Of a DNA stretch of 64,000 nucleotides, positions 11,441 through 21,183 are shown one piece after another. The notes beneath the pieces were generated by a model. It saw only the letters and a program-made list of their open reading frames with translations. It did not search any database and was not told the origin of the DNA. This DNA comes from Lasiosphaeris hirsuta (lineage: Eukaryota; Ascomycota; Sordariomycetes; Sordariales; Lasiosphaeriaceae), in assembly GCA_030549175.1 (NCBI GenBank), contig JAUKUA010000001.1, positions 248,001 to 312,000 on the forward strand. The letters are read 5' to 3'. The position numbers and the translations under genes are program-made. Each line of letters opens with the position of its first letter. Within the stretch, counting starts at the first letter, position 1.

Positions 11441-12730
11441 ATCATCTGGGCTAGCATTGTCGTCTTTGATGAATGCTGACTGCCAAGTTTCGCCCAGTCG
11501 TTCCGTGATTGATGTCTTTATTTTCTTCCGTCTTGTTGACGCTATTTGGGGATTGATATCTTGCACAGTGCTGTAGCATCAGTCAGTAGCCTCTGTGCAC
11601 TTGAGCCACTTTGAACAGCCACCCCAGTGACGGGGGTGTTATGTGGCACCAAACTGGAACCCATACATTTACCTTCCTCGCTGTTTTTAGTGCGAAAGCC
11701 GTTTTTGGTAGTCAGCCTTTGACGGCCGAACAGTCTTGTTAGTCACTCATCTTCTCGCTACTCACCGAGAAGCGAGCCGTGGTTGGGGCTCCTTTTTGAT
11801 AAGAATTCTTGAGGCACAGTGTTTTTCAGGCCGTCTCGGAGGTTGGGCGAGTGAGCTTTTGCTGGTTTGCTCTTTCTTTTTCTTCTCTTTATTTCGCGCT
11901 TGCCATTCTTCCATGTGCTGGTTCGTGCGGTTCAAAGCTAATACTCGGAACGAGGGCGAGAAAGCAATCGCCACAGTGAGGGGGATGGCAATTGGAGACT
12001 CTGAGAAACGAATTCCCATGGAAAGGCTATGCGGGATGGAAATACACAGCCGGCCCAAGAGAATTTTTGCATGCATGCAGCCTATGTGACGACCACGAAG
12101 CACCAAGGGGCCAACAGGGTCAATTGTTGGCGGTTTGCGACGAGTGGCCCTGGAACGCGGTCGATAAGCGCCGGCCCGTCAGCCGCGCCCCCCTAGGATC
12201 TCGGGGCCGATTTCGAGATGCCCGACAGAGATCACGCGGGAATCTAGTAGAGAATCGGTTGGGGCGGGATAAAAATGGCAGTGCGCGCGCCAAATCAGGC
12301 TTGCGGTGGCCTCTTGGACGGTCCCAGCAGTCTGGTCCGGGCCCGGTCCCCAGGCTGGTCTGCAACGGATTTGGCGCTTAACGGAACCTGGTCTGGTAGG
12401 TACGGGGTATTTTGCCCAATTCACGAAACAGCTGAGCGAGAGCCAAGGAGAGGCTGTTGTCCAATTTTATCGCAGCGGCTGCCGTTTCAAGCAATGGTAT
12501 GTCGGCCGTGAGGGCCCACTGTCCGGACAATTTGCCCGATATTTACCTAGGTGCCCCCTCTCCAAGTACAAGCTCAGGGTCCTCGTGCGCTGCGGTATAA
12601 TGTCATTAGGGAATGGCATTGTAGAAACCCCGACTCTTTGTTAGTTTGTCAGTGGACAGTCCAACTGTTTATCGTTCCTAAGTCTTTTTTTTTTTTTTTT
12701 TTTTGCATTTTGGGCCAGGCAGTCTTCACC
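11441..12730. other. Intergenic region with poly-T tract
   Basis: No family is recognised in any frame. It probably includes the promoter of the kinase-like gene that follows. A run of 20 T (12685-12704) lies 27 bases upstream of that gene's ATG, a common type of pyrimidine tract before fungal start codons but unusually pure here. Confidence 0.45.
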
Positions 12731-14896
12731 ATGGGCTACGATTCGGACCCACTACCCACCCTTTGCACGACATGGAAAGAGCTTCCCTCCATCCTGCTCA
12801 AGGACGATCCACGCGTCCCCTCCCAGACCGAATTCGACGGATCCACTCTGTTGAAGCACGGTTGCACAAAGCAAGAGGCCGACTTTTTTGAGCTGGCGGG
12901 ACAAGATTCGGCCTTGCTGCTCGTCAGCCGGATTGGGCGGGTTGACCCGACTTCCATGCTCTTTGAGCAGAACTCGGCCATCGTCGAGCGGGGTGTTCCG
13001 CTCCGGGTATCAGACATACCGGGGGAAGAGCGTAGATCCATCTCCCTCCAGGTGGCCGACCTCGTCTCTCGCCTCCACTCGAGAGGCATAGTCCACGGAA
13101 GTATCGACCCAAGTGTTTTGCAATGGAACGCCAGAGGCCGGCTGGTCTTTTCCGACTTTGGAAACGCGAGGCTAGCAGACCGAGGGAGGGGTGGCAGCAG
13201 AGAGCCGCACTGGGACGGAAACGAGCATTTTATCTCGCCTCGACTCAAGGCCCATACGCGGCCCGGGAGGTGCTTCCTCCCAACCGAGATGGACGACCTC
13301 TTCTCCGCAGCAGTCACCATCTGGTGCATATGGGCTGGAAAGCTTCCGGATCCCGCCATGTTTAGTGAGAATGACGGCCTGACCCCTGACCTCAGTGTTA
13401 TCACCGATCCCGACATCTTTGGCGACGTTGTCGACACACTCCAGCAAGGCGGTCTTTATCTTGACTCGATTGTTTCTAGACAGAAGTCTCCGTCGAGACA
13501 ACGATCACTATCACCGCCTACACCCCACCGCGGATCGCAAGTGTACGGGCGTGTCGTTCCAGCTCGGTCCGCCAGCTCGCCGGGCGATACGACTCGGACA
13601 AAGTCGGCATCCCCAGATCCACGTACTAGTGTCCACCATGGCACGGGCTCATCCCTACTACTCAGTGTACTATCTCGGTCGACCAGCTCACGGGGCAATA
13701 GCAGCAGAGCAGCGTCGGTTCCTCCAAGCTCGTGTAACGACTATACAGTCTGTTCGGCTTCGGCATATGTGCCAGCTCGGCCGTCCAGCTCGCGGGGCCA
13801 CAGAACAATACCAGTCTCTCCGGACTTGCCACCCAGTGAAGGTACCTCGTCATTACCAAGAATCATGACTGAGGATCCGATAAGTACAAGCAGGCCAAGC
13901 TCCCCGGCGCATTCAGATATCACCATTGAGCTTCCTCCAGCCGAGACCCCGGCACCAGAGAACCCCATCGCCCCCGATATTTCAGCGGCATATCCGACCA
14001 GCCTCCTCCAGGTGCCACCCCCCGCCGCACTGGCGAGGCGAAGAAACTCATGCCCGCTGATGATCGACGTGGACAAGTTCAAGGCACAAGTGTCAGCGAG
14101 CGGCAGAGGCGGGCGGCAGATCGCTCCAAAGGCACGACAAGGGAGCGCCACATCGACCCAAGAACACCCCTCGGCGTCCCACGACATAAACCAAGACGCC
14201 GAGCTCCCACCCACAAACGACCTAGATACCAACAGCAACTCCTGCCAGCTCAGCTCCGACTCCAGCCAGAGCAGCCACGACGGCGACGCAGACCCGGACG
14301 ACGACGTCGATGACGACGACGACGACGACGACGACGAGCTGGATGAGGAGATGACGTGGGAGTTCCCGTTCCCGTACCTGCAGGGTCTGTCGTCGTCGCC
14401 GACGGACAGCGTCGTGTGCCTGGCGAGTCCGCGGGGCGGCAACACGCCGACGAAGCGGCCCGAGTCGTGGCTGCGCGTCACCCAGGCCGAGACGCCGGCC
14501 CGTATCAAGCACCCCCGGGTCCAGAGCATCAATGTCACCATGGACCGCGAGAAGGTGGATGCGCTGGATAGGCTGCACTCGGCCGGCCGCCGCTGGACTG
14601 TCTTTGATATGGCTAGGACGAGTAGGACGGCGTCTGAGGCGGGCGGACGGGGGGTATCAAGCGTGCGTGGTGCGGCGAGGACTGATGGGGCGGAGCATGA
14701 TCCTGGGCTTATTGCCATTCTTTTGCATCTTCTTATCGGGGTTTCTTGTTGGGAGTGTACTTGGGGATTGTATTTCATTCGCTTCTTTTCTTCAGTTTAC
14801 TTCTTTTTCATTAAGGTGTACAACATACGACTTTTCTTTTCTTACGACAAAACATTTCAGCACCACGACACGATCGTTACGACACAGGAAAGATGA
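12731..14896 (+). CDS. Protein kinase-like protein, probable pseudokinase
   Basis: I start at ATG 12731 (context CACCATGGG); the open frame runs further upstream but there it translates the poly-T tract. The N-terminal 250 residues have a kinase-fold order: SLQVADLVSRLHSRGIVHGS (catalytic-loop region with HGS in place of HRD), LVFSDFGNARL (DFG kept), HFISPRL (APE region, poorly kept) and DDLFSAAVTIWCIWAGKLP (helix F region). I see no glycine-rich loop and no clear VAIK lysine, so catalysis is doubtful. The middle is Ser/Pro/Arg-rich with imperfect RPSSSRG-type repeats, and near residue 525 lies an acidic run of Asp. The last 60 residues are hydrophobic and may be 3' flank read in frame, or a membrane anchor; an intron could change this end. 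Nothing links it to a pathway. Confidence 0.6.
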   Translation: MGYDSDPLPTLCTTWKELPSILLKDDPRVPSQTEFDGSTLLKHGCTKQEADFFELAGQDSALLLVSRIGRVDPTSMLFEQNSAIVERGVPLRVSDIPGEERRSISLQVADLVSRLHSRGIVHGSIDPSVLQWNARGRLVFSDFGNARLADRGRGGSREPHWDGNEHFISPRLKAHTRPGRCFLPTEMDDLFSAAVTIWCIWAGKLPDPAMFSENDGLTPDLSVITDPDIFGDVVDTLQQGGLYLDSIVSRQKSPSRQRSLSPPTPHRGSQVYGRVVPARSASSPGDTTRTKSASPDPRTSVHHGTGSSLLLSVLSRSTSSRGNSSRAASVPPSSCNDYTVCSASAYVPARPSSSRGHRTIPVSPDLPPSEGTSSLPRIMTEDPISTSRPSSPAHSDITIELPPAETPAPENPIAPDISAAYPTSLLQVPPPAALARRRNSCPLMIDVDKFKAQVSASGRGGRQIAPKARQGSATSTQEHPSASHDINQDAELPPTNDLDTNSNSCQLSSDSSQSSHDGDADPDDDVDDDDDDDDDELDEEMTWEFPFPYLQGLSSSPTDSVVCLASPRGGNTPTKRPESWLRVTQAETPARIKHPRVQSINVTMDREKVDALDRLHSAGRRWTVFDMARTSRTASEAGGRGVSSVRGAARTDGAEHDPGLIAILLHLLIGVSCWECTWGLYFIRFFSSVYFFFIKVYNIRLFFSYDKTFQHHDTIVTTQER

Positions 14897-15671
14897 TGAC
14901 AGTGAGGTACCTAGAGAAAGAGAATATCTTGAATGTTCAGCTTCGCTTGGGTCGGGGCGCCATAAAAGTCTGTAGAGAGCATTGAAGTGCGAGGCGTCGA
15001 GGCATGCCGACGTTGAATGCAAAACGCCTACCCCTTGTCCTCCCTGCCTCCCTTCCTCAGAGTTCTCTCGGTGTATCTCTCGGTGCGCTCTTGTCTGGCG
15101 TTTTGCTTTGCGGCCATGTCCCGTGCCGTTCGGCCCGGTTTCCTATCATTTCTGGGCATGCTGGGCATGCTGGGCATGCTGGAGGTGATTCAACTCAAAG
15201 CACAGCCAATCTGAGATGCATAGAAAGATTACGTGAACGCGTGGCTTGGCCTTGGCCCACGTCTGCGGCTCCTTGTATGTAGGGTGCTTTCACCGGATAG
15301 TCCATGGGTCCCATATCTGCTCAAGCTATGGCTCGGCGCAGACCACTTTATCCTACCTGGCGTGGCGGCGTTTTATATAATCGCCGGGCCGCAATTTAGC
15401 CTCGAGGAAATGTCAGACGCAATGGAATTCCCGGGATACAAGGAATGCAGCGCCCGCTGATAAGTCTCTTTACCCATAATACAACCCCATAATACACTGC
15501 GTCTGATCCCCGGAATCCCGGAATCCCTCTGGAGGTGTGCAGCGACAAAAGACCAACGTCCGGGGCGCCGTATAATATGCATCACTGGGGACTGATGTCG
15601 GGGACGACGTCGGTTATCCTAAGGGAGGGGGCAACACGGTCGCATCGGGTCCATCCACACTCCCGCTCACC
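14897..15671. other. Intergenic region
   Basis: It separates the kinase-like gene from the FAD oxidase gene and should contain the promoter of the latter. Three perfect 9-bp units GGGCATGCT lie at 15154-15180. No gene is supported. Confidence 0.5.
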
Positions 15672-17885
15672 ATGCACGCCGCCGCCTTCATCTCGGCCCT
15701 CGTCGGGCTCGGCCTAGTCGGGGCCGCCCAGGCGGGCTTCTTCCCGTCCGAGCTGATCCAACTGACAGAATCTGACGTGGGGAATTTCTCGGCGCTGGCC
15801 TTCGGCAACCCCTCGCGGGCGTCTAGCGCACCGCCATGCCGCGGCTGGCCGGGGACCGACAGCTGGCCATCGGACGACGAGTGGAAACAGCTCAACGTCT
15901 CCCTGGGCGGCGCCCTGCTGCGGCCCGTGCCGGTGGCGTCCGTCTGCTACAAGGGCGAGGCCTACGACGCGGCGCGGTGTCGGTACCTTGTCCAGCAGGC
16001 CGGACGCACCCACTTCTGGATCGAAGACCCGTTGGCGGTCCTGACGCAGTGGCCCCAGGGCAGCACCTGTGTTGCGGCGCTTAACGCGCAGGGGAACTGC
16101 ACCAGAGGAGGCTCCCCTGAGTATGTGGTGAGCGCGACGACGGTGAGGCATGTCCAGGCCGCGGTGAACTTTGCGAGGAACAAAAACGTCAGGCTCGTGA
16201 TCAAGTACGTCCAGCAGCTGTTTCGAGCGCTGTGTGGCAGAGGGCGCTGACTTTGGCTTGGGCAGGAACACCGGCCACGACTTTGGAGGGCGGTCTACCG
16301 GAGCGGGGTCCCTCAGCATTTGGGTGCACAAACTCAAGGAATTCGAGTTCATCGCAAACTACACCACGGCCGTGTACAGCGGTATAGCCGTCCGTGTGGG
16401 GGCGGGGATGGAGAGCTTCGAGCTCTTCAACTACATGGCACAGCACCAGATCACGGTGGTGTCGCCGGGCGGGAGCACTGTCGGCGTTGTTGGTGGATGG
16501 CTCGCCGCGGGGGGGCACGGCAGTCTGACGTCGAAATTCGGCCTGGGGTCGGACCAGGTTCTCTCGATTAACGTCGTGACGGCCGACGGGAAGTTTCTGA
16601 CCGTCGGCCCCGAGTCGACAGGAGGTCTGGAAAAGGAGCTGTGGTGGGCGCTCAGGGGCGGTGGTCCCAGTAAGTTGCAGCCGCATGGCCCTGGTCACGT
16701 CGACAGCTCTAACATGGAAGGTCACCAGGCACTTTCGGCGTCATGACATCTGTGGTGCTCCGGGCCTTCCCGCCCATCAGCGTGCTCTCGGTTCCGGTCG
16801 GATTCTCTGTGAACCCCACGGGGGCTGCCAACCAGGCCTCTCCCTTCCCGGGCTTCCCCGACTTCAACTTCACCATGCCGGGGAACTTCACCCTCCCCAA
16901 CTTCACGTTCCCATTCCCCACCAACGGCTCGGATGCGTTCCCGTTCCCCAACATCACCTTCCCTTTCCCCACCAACGGGTCCTTCCCCGGCTTCAACGGA
17001 TCCTTCCCGGGGATTCCCTTTGGCGGATCCGGCACCGGCGGCTCCCTGACGAACGTGGCGACCTTTTGGAAGGGCGTGCGGTTGGTATACCGCTACTGCG
17101 CCAAGGTGCTCGACGCGGGCGGGTACTGCTACAGCTTCATCTACCCGCTGGGCAACGCGAGCTTCACCTTTAGCAACACGGCCACCCTGCCGGACCTGAG
17201 CTCGGCCGCGGCCACGGCGCTCATGGCGCCGCTGTTCGACTCGCTGCAGACGGCCGGGATCAACATCTCAGCGCCGCGACTACCGGAGCGCGCGGCGACG
17301 CCGTACGCCTTCGGGCGGCGCGACGGCGGCGGCGACAGCCCGGTCAACACGCGCTACCACTCACGACTATTCCCACGGCGCAACTGGGGCGACGACGCGC
17401 TGTACGCGGCCACGTGGGACGCGATCCAGCGCGGCATCGAGGAGGGCGGGTACACGTTCCACGGGATCGCGTACGGGCCGACGGAAGCAGTAGCAGGGCC
17501 GATTGGCGCTGACAGCGCCGTCAACCCGGCGTGGCGCTCTGCCGCGCTGCACGGCAGCTACATGGTGACGCAGCCGGCGGGGCCCATCACGGCGCTCGAC
17601 CAGGCCGAGCGCGACGCCAAGGCGAAGCGGTACGTGGATGCGTGGCGCACCGTGACGCCCGGCGCCGGCGCCTACATCAACGAGGGCGATCCCGCCGAGC
17701 CCGACTGGCAGGCGAGCTTCTATGGCGCGGCCAACTACCCGCGGTTGTTGGCTGTCAAGAAGAAGACGGATCCGTGGGGCGTGTTTTGGGCGCGCACCAC
17801 GGTCGGGAGCGAGGGCTGGGAGGTACAGACGCCGGATGGTTACCCCTTTTCGCAGAACGGGAGGTTGTGTCAGGTTGGCATTTAG
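15672..17885 (+). CDS. Secreted FAD-linked oxidoreductase, PCMH/BBE type
   Basis: Three exons: 15672-16204, 16266-16669 and 16729-17885 (introns of 61 and 59 nt with GTACGT/CAG and GTAAGT/CAG), giving 697 residues. A signal peptide (MHAAAFISALVGLGLVGAAQ) starts the protein. The FAD-binding part follows: YVVSATTVRHVQAAVNFAR, then NTGHDFGGRSTGAGSLSIW with the histidine that usually carries FAD, then GGSTVGVVGGWLAAGGHG and LRGGGPSTFGV. The BBE C-terminal segment is NYPRLLAVKKKTDPWGVFW. Many family members bind FAD through both His and a Cys in the GxC motif. Here that position reads GGSTVG without Cys, so attachment by His alone is likely. An inserted stretch at about residues 355-415 is rich in Phe, Pro, Gly and N-glycosylation sequons. 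The substrate is unknown; relatives oxidise sugars, alcohols or natural-product intermediates. Confidence 0.85.
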
Positions 17886-18960
17886 CGGCGCTGCATCCGC
17901 GTTGTTGCAAGGGGATTGATTGTTGTGCGAAGAGAGGGTGCGATGGATCTTGAAGCGGCTGAAAGCGCAGTCCGGGCGAATGCAGAATTGCTGTGGGGTG
18001 CTATTGGCAGGTGCCTGCCTACAATCCGACCTTTGTCTGTCTGTTAGCGCAACACTTTGAATCTCCAAAGATGGAGAGGCCTTTGACTACTGAATATACC
18101 TTTTTAAAAGCTAAACGGCCTTTTTAAATACCATGGATTATCTGTTTTACAGTGTGGTAAGGTATTTCTAAGTACCTTTTTTATTCTGGAAGGCATTTCC
18201 AGGACTGCAATGTCCCTTTTAGCCCCGGAGGGGAGGTCACATGCTAGCAGCGGAGCAAACCAGGGCTAGAATGGATAGCCACCGCCGTTGCTCCCAGGCA
18301 CCCAGGCACCCAGGCAGCGCCAGCGTGCGCCCTGTGCGAGAGAGAGCTAAACAGCCCACCATCTTGTGCCATCCTTGTTCATTTCTCTCCTTTCCATCGC
18401 GACACAGTCCTTTTGCCCACTTATATCCGCATGTTGTTTGATTGTGACACCCAAAATGCGGAATCGGTGTTGAACAAGCTCTGCCACGTGCGACATGACC
18501 TCGATTGGGAGCAGTGCCCGGCGGATTGGTGTAAGCTGGCCGCTAGCTCTCTCGTCTCGCTACTACTACGATTACCACAAGCCGGTGCCTGAGGTAGCAT
18601 TGGATGCGACTATTTGTGGTAAGCTTGAAATCTAAGTGCATATGAAAGTGTCAGCACGAGTTTATGGCTGACGATACTAGGTAGGTGATCATGCAATTCC
18701 TTCTGCCTAGCCCCCAAACCGCCAAGCAGCTCACAGCCCTCACAGCCCTAGGTCGGCAAGCCGGGCAAGCGAATACAATGCTGTGCAACCGACGAGGCTC
18801 TGTCTGCATTGGTCAGCGCGGACTGTACACTGTGCCAATCCGAGCGGCAAAATTAGCTCCGCCACGGCCGTCGAGGGTACGGGAACATATTACCTGACTT
18901 TACCCCTAGACGCGGGGACAAGTTTCCTCTGTTTTTCAGAACGAGAAAACCGCGGCGACC
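17886..18960. other. Intergenic region with a dispersed-repeat fragment
   Basis: This holds the promoter of the DUF3176 gene. Around 18068-18130 is a fragment (ATGGAGAGGC then GAATATACC, with CTTTTTAAATACC further on) that matches a repeat near 23.02-23.13 kb. No coding frame is supported. Confidence 0.5.
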
Positions 18961-21183
18961 ATGGACCCCGACGACATTCGTCAAGGCCAAACCGGTCACG
19001 GCCCCGACAACACGGGCCCCGACCGCCCGCCAGCGAGTCGCATCATGCCCCCGGCCGTGAACCCGGCGCGGGCGGGCTTCGGGGCCCTGGAAACAGCGCG
19101 GAGCCCTCGGCGCAGCGCCGGCTGGGATGATTGGGACTTCCCCGACAGCCCCAACAGCACCTACCAGTCCGCCACCCACAACGCCCGCTTCCTGAGCCCC
19201 GAGGCCGAGACCGTCTCGGCCCCGTCGTCGCCCCAGAGCTACCACAGGACCGAGCACCCCGCTAGGCCCGTCTCGCCCCTCTTGGACGAGGCCGAGGAAG
19301 AGCCCGAGGCAAGGCCGACACCGACGCCCGCGAGTAGCGGCCCGGAGGATCATATCAGCACAAGCACTCACCACGCCTACCACCATGCCGTCTCGGAGCA
19401 GCCCCTTGTCCGCCAGGTCCACGAAAAGGCCGAGAGGGCCCGAGGGGAGCAGCAGAAGAAGCAAAAGGTCAGGGCCGCCCGCAAGGTGGACGCATGGTGG
19501 TGGTGGGAAATCGCTGCCTCTGCCCTCAGCATCCTCTGCATGATCCTGCTCCTCGTTCTCCTCATCAAGATCAACGGCATCTCGCTCGAGGCCTGGTCGC
19601 AGCCTATTTCGCCGAGTTCGCTCATTGCCGTCCTCACGACGGTGGCCAAGACGTCCATGATGGTGCCGGTGGCAGCCTGTATCAGCCAGCTGAAGTGGAG
19701 GCACTTCCAGCAGAAGTCCGACAAGTTGCAGAACCTGCAAGTGTTTGACGATGCAAGCCGCGGGCCGTGGGGCTCGACGATGATGCTGTTCACCTTCCGC
19801 AAGCGAGCCGTGCTGGCTTGGGCCTTTTGTCTTGTCACCGTCATCGCCTTGGGCCTGGACCCCAGCGCCCAGCAGATCATCGAGTTCCCCGCAAGGACCT
19901 CCCCCTTGACAAACGTGACGGCTGCTCTGGGGCGCGCCGACAACTACATCTCCAGGGGCTATCTCGAGGGCGATATCAGTGAGTTCTCGCGTTTCATAGT
20001 CCTCATCAGGGCTGACTTTTACACCACAGACCTCTCCACAGCACCAAATTCCAACCTCCTCAAGCTCCAGGCCGCCATTCTCAACGGCGCTTCAGGGGCT
20101 GTTTTCCAGCCAACACTCAATTGCCCGACGCCAGCGAGCTCGTGCACATGGGACAACATCACCACCCTAGGCATATGCAGCGAGTTTGACAATGTGACGT
20201 CGTTGGCAACAAGCAACTGCACCGGCGACTCGCGCATCGCCCTCAACTGCACCTACAGCTTTCCAGGACAGGACGAATACATCGACCCCATTGTGATGAG
20301 GTACAATCGGCAGGTCTCAAGCAGCACCATCAGCAGCCACCTCTTCCGATCTGTGTCGGCGACCAGCCTCAACGACACGCTAGGCCAGTACCTCGCATTC
20401 GCAGCCGTCAAGGTCGTCGACAACAGAATGTCGGGAACCGACACACCCCCCACAACCGAGATGTACCAGGCCAGCCTGTTCTGGTGCGCCCGCAAGTACA
20501 CCAACACCACGGCCTCGCCGAGCGGACTGGACGCCAACGCCGGCACGTTTGAGAAGCTGTCCTTCTCCTCGGTCGTCCTCGGCAGCGACGAGAACAACAC
20601 GCTGAGCCCCGGCCACCAGTACATCACCTACACGGCACCCTCGACAGGCGCGCGCTACAACATCAGCAGCAAGGTCAACAACAGCATCTGGTCCTATCTC
20701 GGCCGGTTTCTTTCCAAGGAATTCGTTCAACGCGCGACCAACCCCCGCGAGGAGGGCGAGCTAGACATACCCTCGTTCCTGTACACGTCCGACTTGCAGA
20801 CCGTCACCAGCAACATTGCATTTACTCTCACGAACCAAATCAGGAGTAAGGAGCCCGGCGACAATTCCGAGGCCGATCAGGCTACCGGCACCGCCTTCTT
20901 CAAGGAGGTGTACATCAACGTCCGCTGGGGCTGGTTTGTCCTGCCCATTATCGAGACAGTCCTGGTGGCCGGGCTGCTGGCGGCGGTCATTGTGTCGACA
21001 AGGGGGGAGGCCTTGGTCAAGGAGTCTGTTATTGCATATTTCATGTATGGGCTGGATGAGAGGGTAAGGGGTGAATTGGAGAGGCAGAAGCCGGTCACGG
21101 CTGAAGAAATGGCTGAGGCGGCCAAGATTAATGTCAGGTTGCTGAAGTCAGGGAGTGGGCAGGCGAGGTTTGTGGGGGATTAG
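18961..21183 (+). CDS. Multi-pass membrane protein, DUF3176 family
   Basis: ATG at 18961 has a good context (GCGACCATGG). A 51-nt intron is likely at 19979-20029 (GTGAGT, internal CTGAC, CACAG). Its length is a multiple of three and it has no stop, so the frame also reads through it; splicing gives 723 residues and joins GDI to NLSTAPNS. The N-terminal 170 residues are Pro/Ser-rich and probably cytosolic. Three membrane spans follow (SILCMILLLVLLIKI; the LIAVLTTVAK region; LAWAFCLVTVIALGL), then a long segment with many N-glycosylation sites and cysteines. A last span, WFVLPIIETVLVAGLLAAVI, precedes a short tail. This topology and the conserved TVAKTSMMVPVAACISQLKW block fit the ascomycete DUF3176 family, whose function is unknown. 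Confidence 0.8.
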   Translation: MDPDDIRQGQTGHGPDNTGPDRPPASRIMPPAVNPARAGFGALETARSPRRSAGWDDWDFPDSPNSTYQSATHNARFLSPEAETVSAPSSPQSYHRTEHPARPVSPLLDEAEEEPEARPTPTPASSGPEDHISTSTHHAYHHAVSEQPLVRQVHEKAERARGEQQKKQKVRAARKVDAWWWWEIAASALSILCMILLLVLLIKINGISLEAWSQPISPSSLIAVLTTVAKTSMMVPVAACISQLKWRHFQQKSDKLQNLQVFDDASRGPWGSTMMLFTFRKRAVLAWAFCLVTVIALGLDPSAQQIIEFPARTSPLTNVTAALGRADNYISRGYLEGDISEFSRFIVLIRADFYTTDLSTAPNSNLLKLQAAILNGASGAVFQPTLNCPTPASSCTWDNITTLGICSEFDNVTSLATSNCTGDSRIALNCTYSFPGQDEYIDPIVMRYNRQVSSSTISSHLFRSVSATSLNDTLGQYLAFAAVKVVDNRMSGTDTPPTTEMYQASLFWCARKYTNTTASPSGLDANAGTFEKLSFSSVVLGSDENNTLSPGHQYITYTAPSTGARYNISSKVNNSIWSYLGRFLSKEFVQRATNPREEGELDIPSFLYTSDLQTVTSNIAFTLTNQIRSKEPGDNSEADQATGTAFFKEVYINVRWGWFVLPIIETVLVAGLLAAVIVSTRGEALVKESVIAYFMYGLDERVRGELERQKPVTAEEMAEAAKINVRLLKSGSGQARFVGD

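Noticed and set aside
13741..14778. 345-codon minus-strand frame with a poly-Ser run
   Set aside because: The poly-Ser is the reverse reading of the Asp run in the kinase-like gene, and the frame has no features of its own.
15672..21183. Biosynthetic gene cluster around the FAD oxidase
   Set aside because: Neighbours are a kinase-like protein and a DUF3176 membrane protein; there is no polyketide synthase, peptide synthetase, terpene cyclase or P450 nearby.
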